Positions 10,041-21,989 of a stretch of DNA of 64,000 bases are shown piece by piece. Source of the stretch: Notolepis coatsorum (lineage: Eukaryota; Chordata; Actinopteri; Aulopiformes; Paralepididae); contig CAXASK010002027.1 of the NCBI GenBank assembly GCA_963971535.1, positions 87,501 through 151,500 on the forward strand. The letters are read 5' to 3'. A program made the translations under genes and the position numbers. The notes beneath the pieces were generated by a model. That model was not told the DNA's origin and searched no databases. It saw nothing but the letters and a program-made list of their open reading frames with translations. Each line of letters starts with the position of its first letter. Position 1 is the first letter of the stretch.

Positions 10041-10639
10041 AGGGCCAGTTCTCTTCCTGTGGGCAAAGCACGAAATTATGTTGCACTTGTAACTCCCCCC
10101 AGAGCTCTATAAACATTATGTTACCCTTTAGTTGTGAGTAAACGTTGCTTTAATCACCAAGATAGAGCTTTCTATTCATTTGTGATATCCCCGAGTACAG
10201 CCTTCCACTCGAGTCGCCAGTAGAGCTTTCTACTTTAATTTTTGCCAAATCTGTAATTTAATTTTACTCCAGAGGCTTTTGACAGTAGTCCTGTCTTCTT
10301 CGGCCGTTTAGCACCTATTTTGGTTAGTATAAATGCACATCGCCAGGGACGCCATGTTGAATGCCCACGCCATCTCTTAGGTCAGATCGATAACTTCATA
10401 ACTCATTGGTCTGCCTATCTTGACCTCAAACAGCGTCCTGTGAAGTGGTTGACACGCAGAACCAACCGAGTCTACAAAATGTTGTTGTTACCACTGACCG
10501 ACAAGAGACAGCGAATGCACCGTTCCGACCCCCGTCAGTCATCGACCTTAGGTCGAGTGATTGAAGTTGCGGAATCTTTTATTTTATTTGCACTGGGACG
10601 GGCTCTCTTTAATTAGAGGAGGTCCATTTTCCTTATCCG

Positions 10640-11122
10640 TTACACGTATTATCACTGTATGGATTTACTTGATAATCCCATTATACAGAATCCACCTTTA
10701 GTCCTTAATGCAGGGATAAAGCCACTTATTCTATTTTACATTAATACATAATCATATGTCTCCTAAGTACACGTATTATCACTATATGGCTTTACTTGAT
10801 AATCCCATTATACAGAATCCACCTTTAGTCCTTAATGCAGGGATAAAGCCACTTATTCTATTTTACATTAATACATAATCATATGTCTCCTAAGTACACG
10901 TATTATCACTATATGGCTTTACTTGATAATCCCATTATACAGAATCCACCTTTAGTCCTTAATGCAGGGATAAAGCCACTTATTCTATTTTACATTAATA
11001 CATAATCATATGTCTCCTAAGTACACGTATTATCACTATATGGCTTTACTTGATAATCCCATTATACAGAATCCACCTTTAGTCCTTAATGCAGGGATAA
11101 AGCCACTTATTCTATTTTACAT
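10640..11122. repeat. 126-bp tandem repeat in LTR B, about 4 units
   Basis: Same unit as in LTR A, with one extra copy, which accounts for the length difference of this LTR. Confidence 0.9.
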
Positions 11123-12082
11123 CATTAATCAAAAAATGCATGGGGTGAAGTTACAAGGCAAAACACATTTCATGCTTACCCGGTCGTCCGGTCGTCTGGT
11201 CAGAAGAAAGGATACAAATCATATTTATAAAGAGGTAATTTTAATTAGAAAAAGCTAGTTACAAAAAGATACTGAAGTGGAATGCACCCAATTCAGTTTA
11301 AAATAAGCACAGAACAAAACATCTCATCATGCACGGCTTGTGCCCAGTGTCGAGCACCATTCTTCTCATCTCTCAAAAAAGTCTGCCTCTTCATCGGCAA
11401 CCGTCTCTTTTATTTGATATTGTATCGTATTTCTGATTGGTCTAAACACAGTGATGTCAAATGGTCGTCATTTCTGTTTAGCAAACCAACATACAATACA
11501 TAATTCGTTATGGACTCCTCCTTCTTTGTACTATCGTTACTGCTAGTTACCTAGTGATTTTTAAGTAACAGAAAGTCCCTTTTTCCTTCTAAACAGACAA
11601 CGGCTTTGTCTGTGGTGACCACGTGATATCGTACCATGTACGAGGCCTCTCCATAGTTATCTCTTAAGGATCCCTCCAGACAAACAGTTTTTACACATTA
11701 TTCTGTTAGTATTATTCTCTACTGACACTCAATTTATAAGCATGCCATTTTGAAAACTTTTACTGTACACATCAAACATTTAATTGTTATATAGTTTCTT
11801 TTTTAAGATCTCCCTCTATAGATTCAAGACTCCCTGGTTTTCAACCAGCAACCCTTCCCGTCTGAAAGGGTTAACATTACAGCTCCCTCTCCTCTGCTGT
11901 TGCAGCCTCAGGGCCACATTCCTCAGGTTAACTCCCCTTTCACAGACACCGGCCCCTTCTATGGAGACACCGGAGAGGAGGGAGGGAGACTCTCCAGCAT
12001 GAGTACATAGTACACAGTACATAGTGGATAGTACATGTACATGGTACATGTATGTGTATACACATACATGTATAATACAGCA

Positions 12083-13503
12083 TGTAACTGAGGGGTACCA
12101 TTCCCTGACTGTATTACTAGATATGATACTTACTACCACTACCTTTGTACTTAATATTCGGCCACCCAGTACACGGCATAAATATATTATCATGAACACT
12201 CTCACGTAGATGAAACGGATCCAACACAAATGTACGAATTAGAAACAAGTCTTTATTGCCTACACAGCGATGGTGTGTAGACTAAACACTTAATCACTTA
12301 ATTACATTTATGAATTGAAATAGTATGCACTTTTATGGCAAGGAGTATTCGTCGGTATATCAATAGATAATGTCCAATCTCTGAAGGCGCAGGTGGTAAA
12401 TATACGACCTGGAATAGTTAAGGAATAACAGCAATGATACTTTAATGATTATAGGCTGGATACACTAGAGGGGGTTAATCCGGTCGATTGTAAGCCGACA
12501 GGAGTAGGAGGGGGGGGGGGGTAGAATCCAGCTGCCTCGTCCGGCCAAGGGTATCCCAGGAGAACCCACTGTAGTGCCGTTCAATGCGCCGGCGATCCTT
12601 GGACCACAGATGAAAGCAGGTGGACTCTTTGTGGGCCGGCTCTCTCCGGTCCACGGGGGAGAGATGTGGAGAGACCTCGTCTTGCAGAGCGTCTCCTCAC
12701 CTTGTGTCCTCTCCAGGGGGGGGGGTTCCAACACACGGTAGTGTCGGGGGTCTTTATCCATAGAATAATCAAAGTATCCAAAGCATAATCCGTGCCTGGG
12801 AAGGCGGGCTGTCGTCGGTAGAATAACCCGGTATACAGGTCCACTCTGGGGCTCCTCGGGTGCAGCTTCACATAGGGTCAACCACCCTGGGTAAGCAGCC
12901 AGTTCTCTGCCCGAAACGATGGGGTACTGACTACGGTAGTATTCTCACCGCACGAAGCACTATATATTAACAGACTATTATTAGCTTAATAGACTACGTC
13001 CAACTCGACGATATAGTGCCAAATATGACTATTCAAATATTAATATACACGATGTCTCAATACCGATGGTAGGCGAACTTGGCCTTACTCCCACACGTGG
13101 CATCGCGGGGAGGCTTTACGTCTGTGACTCTATTGGAGGGTAATAAACTGGACTGAAAAGAAAGTCCTACTTTAGTAGCGCAGTATATATACGCACTATG
13201 AACAAATAGTCCCATTAGTGGTGCGGTAGCCAAATTCCTACGCGGAACTAGGACTTGTTCGTACATGTCGAGCGGTACGTTTGAACTGGGTCTGAGGGGT
13301 ATGGCAGCCTGGCACCAAGGTCTCGACCAATAGTAGAATGGAGACTATTATGGGATGTTCAGTAGGCTAGAATGGATATTCAATGCATATTGTACAAGGA
13401 ATATACAAGGGATATCAGGGAATATTAGAGAATATACAAATACAATTAAATATATATATATAAATAAATATATATATTCGGTTTAATCTGGCCCTTCACA
13501 ACA
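12083..13503 (-). repeat. BEL/Pao copy 1, 3' LTR
   Basis: 1,421 bp, TGTAACTGAGG to CCCTTCACAACA in plus reading. It contains a G-tract of variable length near 12510 and an AT-rich end (13440-13490). Confidence 0.9.
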
Positions 13504-13612
13504 GCCACCCCCTGAATAGGTCCCAGACCTAATCAGTTAAACGGAGACAGATTAATCGCGTTGTCTATTTACACATAAGGGTTTGCTGTAGGGGTCAGTC
13601 AACTTCACAAAG

Positions 13613-16600
13613 TCATAGGGTTGTAGGGTCATGGTCATCATCGATTGTGTCTGGGAGTCGAGGCAGTTCTATGAGCCTCGCCACGGGACGGGTGTAAGTG
13701 CGACCCTGGACGAGCACTTCAGCTGCTCGGACCTTGCCGTCGGCACCGGTGATCACTTTGCTTACGCGGCCGGCCGGCCACATAGCTCTGGGCAGTGATT
13801 GATCAATAATCATGACGACTGTTCCTTCTGTCAAATTGTCTCTCTCCTTTACCCACTTCTGGCGGGTCTGTAGAGACGGTAGGTAGTGCAGTAGGAAACT
13901 GCTCCTGGCGTGATGTACATCCTCATCGTATTTCTTTATAATCAGCTCTGTGACCTTGTGTCGGCTGTTCAATACGATCGGGTATTTAATGTCATCCGGT
14001 AGATTGGGGGCTCTGCGTAGGCGACCACCCACTCTGATGAGGGTGTGAGCGTCGCTCTCGGGGGCCAGGTGAATTAATCTGCTGTCGGATGGGACGGGCT
14101 TTCCTCCCTGTAGACAGGCCAATTCATCGGGGAACGAGTCTCTCTGGGCTCGCTGCAGTAGAAGCAATTCTGATTCCTCGTAGTTAGCTGCTGACATATC
14201 AGCGGGGGACTTGCACTCCGGGTGGTACCGCAGGAATGTTCTTTGTTGTGCACTCTCTATGGACGTGCAATCGTTTATGTTAGGGTCGGTGGAGGCTACG
14301 GTGCTCAATCCACAGAACACAGACTTCTTAATTTCCACCTCCTCTGGACTGGCTTCCCTCGGGATAGGCATGGGCCACTGTCCTTCCGGGAGTCTTAGGA
14401 ATGCGGGGCCGTCACTGTAGACATTGCGACGGGTGAGGTCATCCAGGGGCATCCCCCGGGTGATGACGTCAGCTGGGTTCTGTTTTGTATCAACGTAGCG
14501 CCACTCTGTTTCTCCGGTTAACTCTTCGGTTAAGTCTTGAATCTCGGTGACTCTGACTCCCACGAAGACTTTGTACTTGCATGAGTCCGATTTGATCCAG
14601 GCGAGTACCGTCGTGGAATCTGACCACAGGATTGTTCTAGACACCGGTATGGTGAGCTCACGTTGGATGAGCGTGGCTAGGTGCGCTCCGGCTAGGGCTG
14701 CGCAGAGCTCTAGACGTGGGATAGATTGTTGCTTGCGTGGGGCTACTCTCGAGCGGGCGAGGACAAATGCTGTGTAGATCTCTCCCCCTTGGTCTTGGGC
14801 CCGCAAGTAGGCTACTGATCCGTATGCGACCTCTGAGGCGTCACTGAAGACGTGTAAGTCCATTTTACATGTCTCTGGCCTCACCGTGGGTGGGAAGTAG
14901 CTTCGGCGCATATTAACGCCTGGGAGTGAGTGGAGCTCCATCTCCCACTCTCTCCAGGTGGATGCAAGGTGTGCGGGAATGGGGTCGTCCCAGCCCTGGT
15001 CCTTGTCCCACAATGCTCGTACAATCATTTTTGCCCTGGTGGTGTACGGTAGAATACATCCTAGCGGGTCATATTGTCGGGCGAGTGTTGTGTACACACT
15101 CCGTCTGGTGGTCGGCGCCGCCGCCGGCCTTCCCTGCTCCGTAGTCAGGGGCTTGTGTCTGTAGTGAAGCGAATCTGTTTTGAATCGCCACACCAATCCC
15201 AGGGTCATCTCCTGGGCTTCTCCCGGGATTGTAGCCATCCAGGTCTCGCTGCTGGCTGCCTTGTCCTCGGAGGAGAGGCTGCGCAGTACTTGCGGATCGC
15301 TGCTGGCCCACTGCCTGAGATCAAAGCCGCCTTTGATCAATGAGGCGCGGAGTTTAATCAGGAGAGCCTCGGCTTCTTCCTGGGTTGAAAGGCTTTGTAG
15401 ACAGTTGTCTACGTAGAAGCTGTTCTTTACGCTGTGTCGGACCTCTTCGTCCGCTGCTGGGTCCTCTGCTACATGTTTCTGTAGTGCAAATGTCGCACAG
15501 CAGGGGCTGCACGTCGTTCCGAAGGGGAGGACTTCCCATTGGTAGATGGCTGGGTGCTCATCTCCTGGCTTCTCTCTCCATAGGAACCGTAACAGGGGCT
15601 TGTCCGCCTCTACTAATCTCACCTGCAGGAACATTCCTTTAATGTCCCCGCTGATGGCCACCTTTTCCTGGCGGAAGCGGAGTAGAACGCCGAGTAGGGA
15701 GGGGCCGAGTGTGGGACCGGGCAGTAACTCTTTATTCAGATTTTGGGATCCGATCTGGTAGCTGCAGTTAAATACTATGCGGTCTTTACCGTTGTGATGG
15801 ACCTTGTGGTGGGGCACGTACCACGATTCAGTGGTCTGGTCAGCCTCTTTAATGTCCATCTTTGTGACGTGTCCCGCTGTGATGAGCTTCTCAATCTCAG
15901 CGGGGTATACACTCTCTTGGGCGGGGTTCTTGGCTAAGCGCCGTTCCGTGTTCAGCAGGTACCGTTCTATGGCGTCTGTCTTGGCGTGGAAAGTAGGCAT
16001 TCCTTCTCGCCGCAGGAGTGGCGTGGCGTATCTCAACACGCCGTTGACCGGGACTCTCTTGGTCCCTGTCTCGAGGAGGTGAATGGCGTAAATGTCATCT
16101 TTAGAGCGAATGTCTTTCTTTCCATTCTTGAAGGGCATTTGTTCCAAGCTCCATAGCCGCTCTACGTGTTGCAGGAGTGCGGTTTCTCCCTCTGTGACTC
16201 GGGAGTGGAGACATCTAGTGGCTGTACTTCGGTTGAGAGATTTGGCGAGCGGGCCTTGGAGAGTCCATCCCAAACGGGTCTCGACTGCTGCAGGACAGCC
16301 TCGGGGTCCGGTATGAACCCGGTCTATCGGGACAATGAGGTCTGCATGGTCGGAGCCTATCAACAGGGTCGGCATAGCATTGTCTATGAGCGGGATCGGT
16401 AACTTGCGCAGATGTGCATATTTCTCCATCAGCTTGGCGACGGGGTATGTGTACCGCGACAGTCCTATTTCTTGGCTGGTGAAAGCGTCTGCAATCTGGT
16501 ACCGTCGCTCAGGCTGGCCGCTTGCTGCGATAGAGAATGAGACATTCTCGCCCTTTATCGTCTTCAAATCTCGTCTTATTGTCCGAATTGTCATTTGGGT

Positions 16601-18937
16601 TTCGCTTCCCCGCAGCCCTAGCTGGGCCGCAGCGGAGGCGAGCAGCAGGGTCTTCTCTGACCCGTCATCGAGGACGGCGTAAGTGTCCAGGACTTTATTC
16701 TGGTAGCTTAGTGTCACACGCACTACTTTTAGGAGTACTCGGGCTCCACTGCTGCTGGCGGGATCGATGTACATGACGCTCGCTTTGCGGCTGGATGGTG
16801 CAGGTGAAGGGCGCCGTCTGTTACTGTCGTGAAGTATGTCCAGATGGGCTCCATCGCACTTGGTGCACCTTTTCTTTAAGCGGCATTCGGCTGCCATGTG
16901 TGAGCGCGCACAGCGAAAACAGCGCTTGTTGGACTTTATCCATTGACCTGCTTCCTCCGCGTTCAGCTTGGGGAAGGAGTCACATTGCGCTAGCCAGTGT
17001 TCTTTCTCACAGTAGGGGCACACTATCTTCCACTTCTCCGTTCTGGAGGGGGTACTGTGGCTCCTGCTGCTCGGTACTGACTCCGATTGGTGCATCACAG
17101 TCACCGATCTTCTTCCATCATTTAGTCGTCTGGTTCCTTCTCTGGAGCCAGGGGTGCTCCGTCCGAATGTATCTAGCCGTAGGCTGCTGACTTCTCTCGC
17201 CAGGAAGTCTGCTAGATCGAGGAGGTTCGGTTTGGGGCCATTCGGGTCTCTGTGGTCCCTCTGCCGCCTAAAGCGCTCCTGACGAGCGGGCGGCAGCTTC
17301 TCCAGGATCCTTTCCACATTTGAGTTGGCGTAAAGTTCATACTTCCCCTTCTCTCTTTGCGCTCCCAACATCCCTACCAGGGACTGCACTCTGATGGACA
17401 GGTCGTCCAGTGCTCGATTGTCTATTGCTGGGGGTAAGCGGTCGATGTGTCGGATCTCCTGGATCACGTAATCCCATATGCGCCCATACCTCTGGTCCAA
17501 TGCTACCAGCGCTGCTGTGTATGGGGTGGTGGAAGTCGCGTAGGCGAGCGCTATATTATGTGCGCGGGGCACCTTTAAGTGCTGCAGTAGGATGGCGTAT
17601 TTGTGGCGTTCATCCAATACATCCACCAACATGGTCTCCAGACACATGCGGAGTTCTGTATACTGGGCCCGGTTCTCTTGGGTGAAGTCGGGTACCATAG
17701 GCGTGCCAATGTATGACGCTGACTGTGGATACATCGGCGAGCGTTGGGGGAGAGGCCTCCTAGGCGAGTCTCCTCCCGCTCCTTGGTATGGGCTGGTACC
17801 GGCAGTGTACCATGGCCCGCTTGTCCAGGTGCTGTTCCTCGGTGCGGGTCGTGCGTCGTGCTCACCCGTGTATAGAGTCGGGGGTCTGTAGCGCAGCTCC
17901 GCGGGAGTATAGCCTGGGCTGTACCGGACCTCCTGGTCCGGTAGAGTACTGTGCTGTCTTCGGGCGTGGTTCTCCTCCTCTTCCTCTTCGTCTTCAGTTA
18001 GGTCATCCAGTGCTTGTAGTCTCTGGTTTAGCCTCTCCACAGGATATGCTGCTCCTTCCCGGTTGCTAGGTCTCGCTTGGACCGGTGGGGGGAGGTGGTC
18101 TGTGGGGGGTATAGACCTCGTCTGTTGGTCAAGTTCAGGGTTGTTTACTCGGCTAGGGGATGCCGCCCTGGAGGTGTGTCTAGACGAGTTCCTGGAGCCT
18201 CTGGCGGAGGGAGAGGGTGTTGTCCGTCTGATCAGCTGTTCTATTAGTTGCGCTTGCTGTCTGTCGCGCTCTGCGTCCCGTAGAGCACCAGCAGCTGCTC
18301 GCTGGCTGTCTGCTCGGTCTCGGGCCACATTCTCTTCCATCTGAATGCGTCTTATTTCCAGGCGTATGTGCTCTTCTTCGCTCCGTTGCTGTATCTGCAA
18401 TCGATCGCGTTCACCCTGGAGTCTATCGCGTTCAGTAGAGGCTTTCAGGCTGACGAGGAATGCCTGCTGTAGGGTCCTCTCTGCCTCGCTGGGAGAAGGC
18501 GGTTGTATAGGGGAGCCTTCCCTCGGGGTACTCCTTGCGGAGCCTTGGAGCTCTATCTCCACGGTGCTCTCCCCGTCTTCTTCCGTGCCGAGTTCTCTCT
18601 CGGTAGCGTTGTATTCCTCCCGGGACTCATCGGGGACTACTTCTTCAGTACTGGCGGGGTGTGAAGTCATGTCTGGTTCCCACTGGTCCCCACCGTGAAC
18701 TTGGTCAGTTACATTAGAGCCCGTAGGGGCCTCTATGGTCGGGGTAGTCTGGGCGTTGGGGTTAGACATACTTTTACTTTCTAGTTTTACCGCGTTTACT
18801 GTTAGTAGAAGACTAGGTTGTTGACTGACAGCGTAAGCCTCTAAGTACTGAGGGAGCCGTCGTTCGCGCTGCGGGCGTTGGTTAGGAGGATCGTTTCGTG
18901 GAGTGTTCATCATAGGCCATTTCAATATTAATAACAC
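13613..18937 (-). CDS. BEL/Pao gag-pol frame, copy 1 (fossil)
   Basis: One open frame of 1,774 codons. In order: a charged N-terminus; a coiled coil at about 150-240 (rich in ERDRLQ and REENVARDRA-like runs); a gag domain of the DUF1759 type at about 425-560; zinc-binding cysteines at about 640-700 (CPYCEKEHW, CFRCARSHMAAEC, CTKCDGAH); an aspartic protease-like domain of the DUF1758 type from about 750 (YAVLDDGSEKTLLL); reverse transcriptase at about 1000-1230 with ISGDIKGMFLQV and the catalytic FYVDN; RNase H at about 1340-1460 (HVFSDASEVAYGSVAYL); part of the integrase region; and a C-terminal DUF5641-type domain (GTVVMIIDQSLPRAMWPAGR). FYVDN and DUF5641 are typical of BEL/Pao. The element is treated as a fossil that is not whole. 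Confidence 0.9.
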   Translation of the reverse strand: MLLILKWPMMNTPRNDPPNQRPQRERRLPQYLEAYAVSQQPSLLLTVNAVKLESKSMSNPNAQTTPTIEAPTGSNVTDQVHGGDQWEPDMTSHPASTEEVVPDESREEYNATERELGTEEDGESTVEIELQGSARSTPREGSPIQPPSPSEAERTLQQAFLVSLKASTERDRLQGERDRLQIQQRSEEEHIRLEIRRIQMEENVARDRADSQRAAAGALRDAERDRQQAQLIEQLIRRTTPSPSARGSRNSSRHTSRAASPSRVNNPELDQQTRSIPPTDHLPPPVQARPSNREGAAYPVERLNQRLQALDDLTEDEEEEEENHARRQHSTLPDQEVRYSPGYTPAELRYRPPTLYTGEHDARPAPRNSTWTSGPWYTAGTSPYQGAGGDSPRRPLPQRSPMYPQSASYIGTPMVPDFTQENRAQYTELRMCLETMLVDVLDERHKYAILLQHLKVPRAHNIALAYATSTTPYTAALVALDQRYGRIWDYVIQEIRHIDRLPPAIDNRALDDLSIRVQSLVGMLGAQREKGKYELYANSNVERILEKLPPARQERFRRQRDHRDPNGPKPNLLDLADFLAREVSSLRLDTFGRSTPGSREGTRRLNDGRRSVTVMHQSESVPSSRSHSTPSRTEKWKIVCPYCEKEHWLAQCDSFPKLNAEEAGQWIKSNKRCFRCARSHMAAECRLKKRCTKCDGAHLDILHDSNRRRPSPAPSSRKASVMYIDPASSSGARVLLKVVRVTLSYQNKVLDTYAVLDDGSEKTLLLASAAAQLGLRGSETQMTIRTIRRDLKTIKGENVSFSIAASGQPERRYQIADAFTSQEIGLSRYTYPVAKLMEKYAHLRKLPIPLIDNAMPTLLIGSDHADLIVPIDRVHTGPRGCPAAVETRLGWTLQGPLAKSLNRSTATRCLHSRVTEGETALLQHVERLWSLEQMPFKNGKKDIRSKDDIYAIHLLETGTKRVPVNGVLRYATPLLRREGMPTFHAKTDAIERYLLNTERRLAKNPAQESVYPAEIEKLITAGHVTKMDIKEADQTTESWYVPHHKVHHNGKDRIVFNCSYQIGSQNLNKELLPGPTLGPSLLGVLLRFRQEKVAISGDIKGMFLQVRLVEADKPLLRFLWREKPGDEHPAIYQWEVLPFGTTCSPCCATFALQKHVAEDPAADEEVRHSVKNSFYVDNCLQSLSTQEEAEALLIKLRASLIKGGFDLRQWASSDPQVLRSLSSEDKAASSETWMATIPGEAQEMTLGLVWRFKTDSLHYRHKPLTTEQGRPAAAPTTRRSVYTTLARQYDPLGCILPYTTRAKMIVRALWDKDQGWDDPIPAHLASTWREWEMELHSLPGVNMRRSYFPPTVRPETCKMDLHVFSDASEVAYGSVAYLRAQDQGGEIYTAFVLARSRVAPRKQQSIPRLELCAALAGAHLATLIQRELTIPVSRTILWSDSTTVLAWIKSDSCKYKVFVGVRVTEIQDLTEELTGETEWRYVDTKQNPADVITRGMPLDDLTRRNVYSDGPAFLRLPEGQWPMPIPREASPEEVEIKKSVFCGLSTVASTDPNINDCTSIESAQQRTFLRYHPECKSPADMSAANYEESELLLLQRAQRDSFPDELACLQGGKPVPSDSRLIHLAPESDAHTLIRVGGRLRRAPNLPDDIKYPIVLNSRHKVTELIIKKYDEDVHHARSSFLLHYLPSLQTRQKWVKERDNLTEGTVVMIIDQSLPRAMWPAGRVSKVITGADGKVRAAEVLVQGRTYTRPVARLIELPRLPDTIDDDHDPTTL

Positions 18938-18981
18938 TATATTAATATTACACTAATTACCCTCCGGCTCGAAGGACCAAT

Positions 18982-20419
18982 TGTAACTGAGGGGTACAAT
19001 TCCCTGACTGTATTACTAGATATGATACTTACTACCACTACCTTTGTACTTAATATTCGGCCACCCAGTACACGGCATAAATATATTATCATGAACACTC
19101 TCACTTAGATGAAACGGATCCAACACAAATGTACGAATTAGAAACAAGTCTTTATTGCCTACACAGCGATGGTGTGTAGACTAAACACTTAATCACTTAA
19201 TTACATTTATGAATTGAAATAGTATGCACTTTTATGGCAAGGAGTATTCGTCGGTATATCAATAGATAATGTCCAATCTCTGAAGGCGCAGGTGGTAAAT
19301 ATACGACCTGGAATAGTTAAGGAATAACAGCAATGATACTTTAATGATTATAGGCTGGATACACTAGAGGGGGTTAATCCGGTCGATTGTAAGCCGACAG
19401 GAGTAGGAGGGGGGGGGGGGGGGGGTAGAATCCAGCTGCCTCGTCCGGCCAAGGGTATCCCAGGAGAACCCACTGTAGTGCCGTTCAATGCGCCGGCGAT
19501 CCTTGGACCACAGATGAAAGCAGGTGGACTCTTTGTGGGCCGGCTCTCTCCGGTCCACGGGGGAGAGATGTGGAGAGACCTCGTCTTGCAGAGCGTCTCC
19601 TCACCTTGTGTCCTCTCCAGGGGGGGGGGTTCCAACACACGGTAGTGTCGGGGGTCTTTATCCATAGAATAATCAAAGTATCCAAAGCATAATCCGTGCC
19701 TGGGAAGGCGGGCTGTCGTCGGTAGAATAACCCGGTATACAGGTCCACTCGCTCGTCGGCTCTGGGGCTCCTCGGGTGCAGCTTCACATAGGGTCAACCA
19801 CCCTGGGTAAGCAGCCAGTTCTCTGCCCGAAACGATGGGGTACTGACTACGGTAGTATTCTCACAGCACGAAGCACTATATATTAACAGACTATTATTAG
19901 CTTAATAGACTACGTCCAACTCGACGATATAGTGCCAAATATGACTATTCAAATATTAATATACACGATGTCTCAATACCGATGGTAGGCGAACTTGGCC
20001 TTACTCCCACACGTGGCATCGCGGGGAGGATTTACGTCTGTGACTCTATTGGAGGGTAAGAAACTGGACTGAAAAGAAAGTCCTACTTTAGTAGCGCAGT
20101 ATATATACGCACTATGAACAAATAGTCCCATTAGTGGTGCGGTAGCCAAATTCCTACGCGGAACTAGGACTTGTTCGTACATGTCGAGCGGTACGTTTGA
20201 ACTGGGTCTGAGGGGTATGGCAGCCTGGCACCAAGGTCTCGACCAATAGTAGAATGGAGACTATTATGGGATGTTCAGTAGGCTAGAATGGATATTCAAT
20301 GCATATTGTACAAGGAATATACAAGGGATATCAGGGAATATTAGAGAATATACAAATACAATTAAATATATATATATAAATAAATATATATATTCGGTTT
20401 AATCTGGCCCTTCACAACA
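18982..20419 (-). repeat. BEL/Pao copy 1, 5' LTR
   Basis: 1,438 bp, same ends as the 3' LTR. The size difference from its partner comes from a G-tract and one short indel. Confidence 0.9.
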
Positions 20420-21989
20420 CAGCACATATATAGTATACAGTGTACATATATATATGCACATACTGGTTTTATTTTATGCAGACAGGACAGGGTTAAACTG
20501 TGCCGACTTGCTCTCAGCTCAGGCCTGCTCTTCACTCCAACTGCACATTAACTGTAACATAGTTTTATAAGTGTATAAAGAGTATACAGGTCATATACAT
20601 AGCTTCAATCATATATAATAAACATATGAATTTTATACAAAGTGTCACTCGTCGACTTGTGGCACTTAAAATGTGTTTACACATAACGTGTTTCTATTCC
20701 ATTGTCCAGGAAGAATCTACAGACATTCCCCATAATCATATATAAGATCAGGATGTCATACCCAGTGTCACTTAGTTGGCTGTGACACTTTACACCCCCT
20801 CTGTCATCCTGGTCGGTCATTTTCCATTGTCTTAATAGCGTCTATACTGGGGAACGAGATGGCGATTGTGGGGTCACGTGGCTGTGACTCTCCACACCCC
20901 CTCTGCCATCTTGGTGCCTTGTTACCCTGGTAGCCGGCGGGAAGACTTGCATCTGTTGTTCCCTGGCAGGACGGCTCGACAGGATAGGGGTCACGTTGTT
21001 GCTTGGTATCCGGCGGGAAGACTTCCCGGCCGATGCACCCAGGTTGTTGTCGTCTTCGTCATCTTGGTCATCTTGGTCATCTTGGTCATCTTGGGGTCAC
21101 CCCCTCTGACCTCTTGGATCTCTCCCATAGTTTGAGGTAGGTTGATTTGTCACTTCTCGGGCGACCCCTACGGGTTCCCGAGAATTGTAGCAGCAGTCCT
21201 CTATTGAAGTGTGGTTGGCCTGGTCGTGTGACCCTGTCCGTAGGCCTCGCAGGACATCACAGATACAGTCCACAGAGGACTCATTTCTTTTCTCTCTTTC
21301 AGGTCCATTCGGGGCTCTCGTCGCCCTGTAACCTGGGTCCAGGCCGATGTCTCTCTGTCCGGTCTGGGAGGTCTAGGAGGTCTGGGAGGTCTGGGAGGTC
21401 TGGGAGGTCTGGGAGGTCTGGGAGGTCTGGGAGGTCTAGATGAGGACCTTGAGGATGCTCTGGAGCTTGACCTATCCCGGTCTTCCTCTAGTTCCGATTT
21501 CTGACCTGAGTCAGTATATTCCTTCTTGCCATCCGCTGCGTCGTCCGCTGACTCCGGGGGACAGCCCCCCCCCCCCCCGTCTAAGAGTGTGGCACTGGTT
21601 CAGGTTTTGTCCCTTTACCAGCGCACCTTTACCAGCGCACATTGTTCACAGGCCTTTCGGACTGTTATCGCTCTTTGTTTGGCTTTAGGTATGAGAATGT
21701 TGTTAGTTCTCAGGTATACCAACATCCTCTTACTTCCGGCATGTCCAAGGTTATCATATACCTGTCTGTTCATGTGAGTAGCCTCGTCCTGTTAGCAATG
21801 GCTAGTTAGCCTGCTATTCGCTCCTATTCGCAATGGCTATTTCAGCCTGCTCGCAATGGCTATTTCAGCCTGCTATTCGCAATGGCTATTTCAGCCTGCT
21901 ATTCGCAATGGCTATTTCAGCCTGCTATTCACAAAGTAGAGTTTTTTCTACTTAAGTTCTGACTTTAAGTAAGCATTCAGTTACTTCAA

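Larger units (their letters stand above)
4704..10354 (-). other. Internal region 1 of the LTR complex (5,651 bp)
   Basis: From the PBS side (10354) leftwards it holds an 800-bp leader with 85-bp repeats (9529-10040), the gag-like frame (9559-7991), a spacer, the 113-bp array (7332-5898), a 26-bp repeat cluster (ATTCGCAATGGCTATTTCAG) at 5705-5845, a 9-bp repeat (GGTCTGGGA, about nine units) near 5265-5347, a short repeat (GTCATCTTG) near 4970-5005, and the purine tract at 4704-4715. A stretch at 7330-7440 is a diverged copy of 10230-10340. Apart from the gag-like frame I recognise no coding sequence. Confidence 0.75.
12083..20419 (-). mobile_element. BEL/Pao LTR retrotransposon, copy 1 (8,337 bp)
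   Basis: LTRs 12083-13503 and 18982-20419 begin TGT and end ACA. The target duplication CAGCA sits at 12078-12082 and 20420-20424, and five bases is usual for BEL/Pao. The uninterrupted site is visible in LTR A near 4325. A purine tract (CAGGGGGTGGC on minus) touches the 3' LTR, and the 5' LTR is followed by TTGGTCCTTCGAGCCGG, the likely primer site. The two LTRs differ by roughly half a dozen substitutions plus small length changes, so it is recent. It is a fossil: mostly open, not whole, with about one break that I can tell. Confidence 0.92.
10355..20794 (-). repeat. LTR B (middle), split by BEL/Pao element
   Basis: The LTR runs 10355-12082 and 20420-20794. Removing the insertion and one copy of its 5-bp duplication leaves about 2,098 bp, one 126-bp repeat unit longer than LTR A. 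The shared order of sequence motifs with LTRs A and C is complete. Confidence 0.85.

Noticed and set aside
10320-10616. 98-codon plus-strand frame at the LTR edge (also at 25762)
   Set aside because: It lies inside the LTR against the direction of the element, has no recognisable domain, and in LTR A lacks the same start.
12465-12881. Proline-rich minus frames of 96-138 codons in the BEL/Pao LTRs (also near 19348 and 39840)
   Set aside because: They lie within LTRs, change length with the G-tract, and show no known domain.
14211-18698. Many short plus-strand frames opposite the BEL/Pao gag-pol
   Set aside because: Shadows of the long minus-strand frame. None has a domain.
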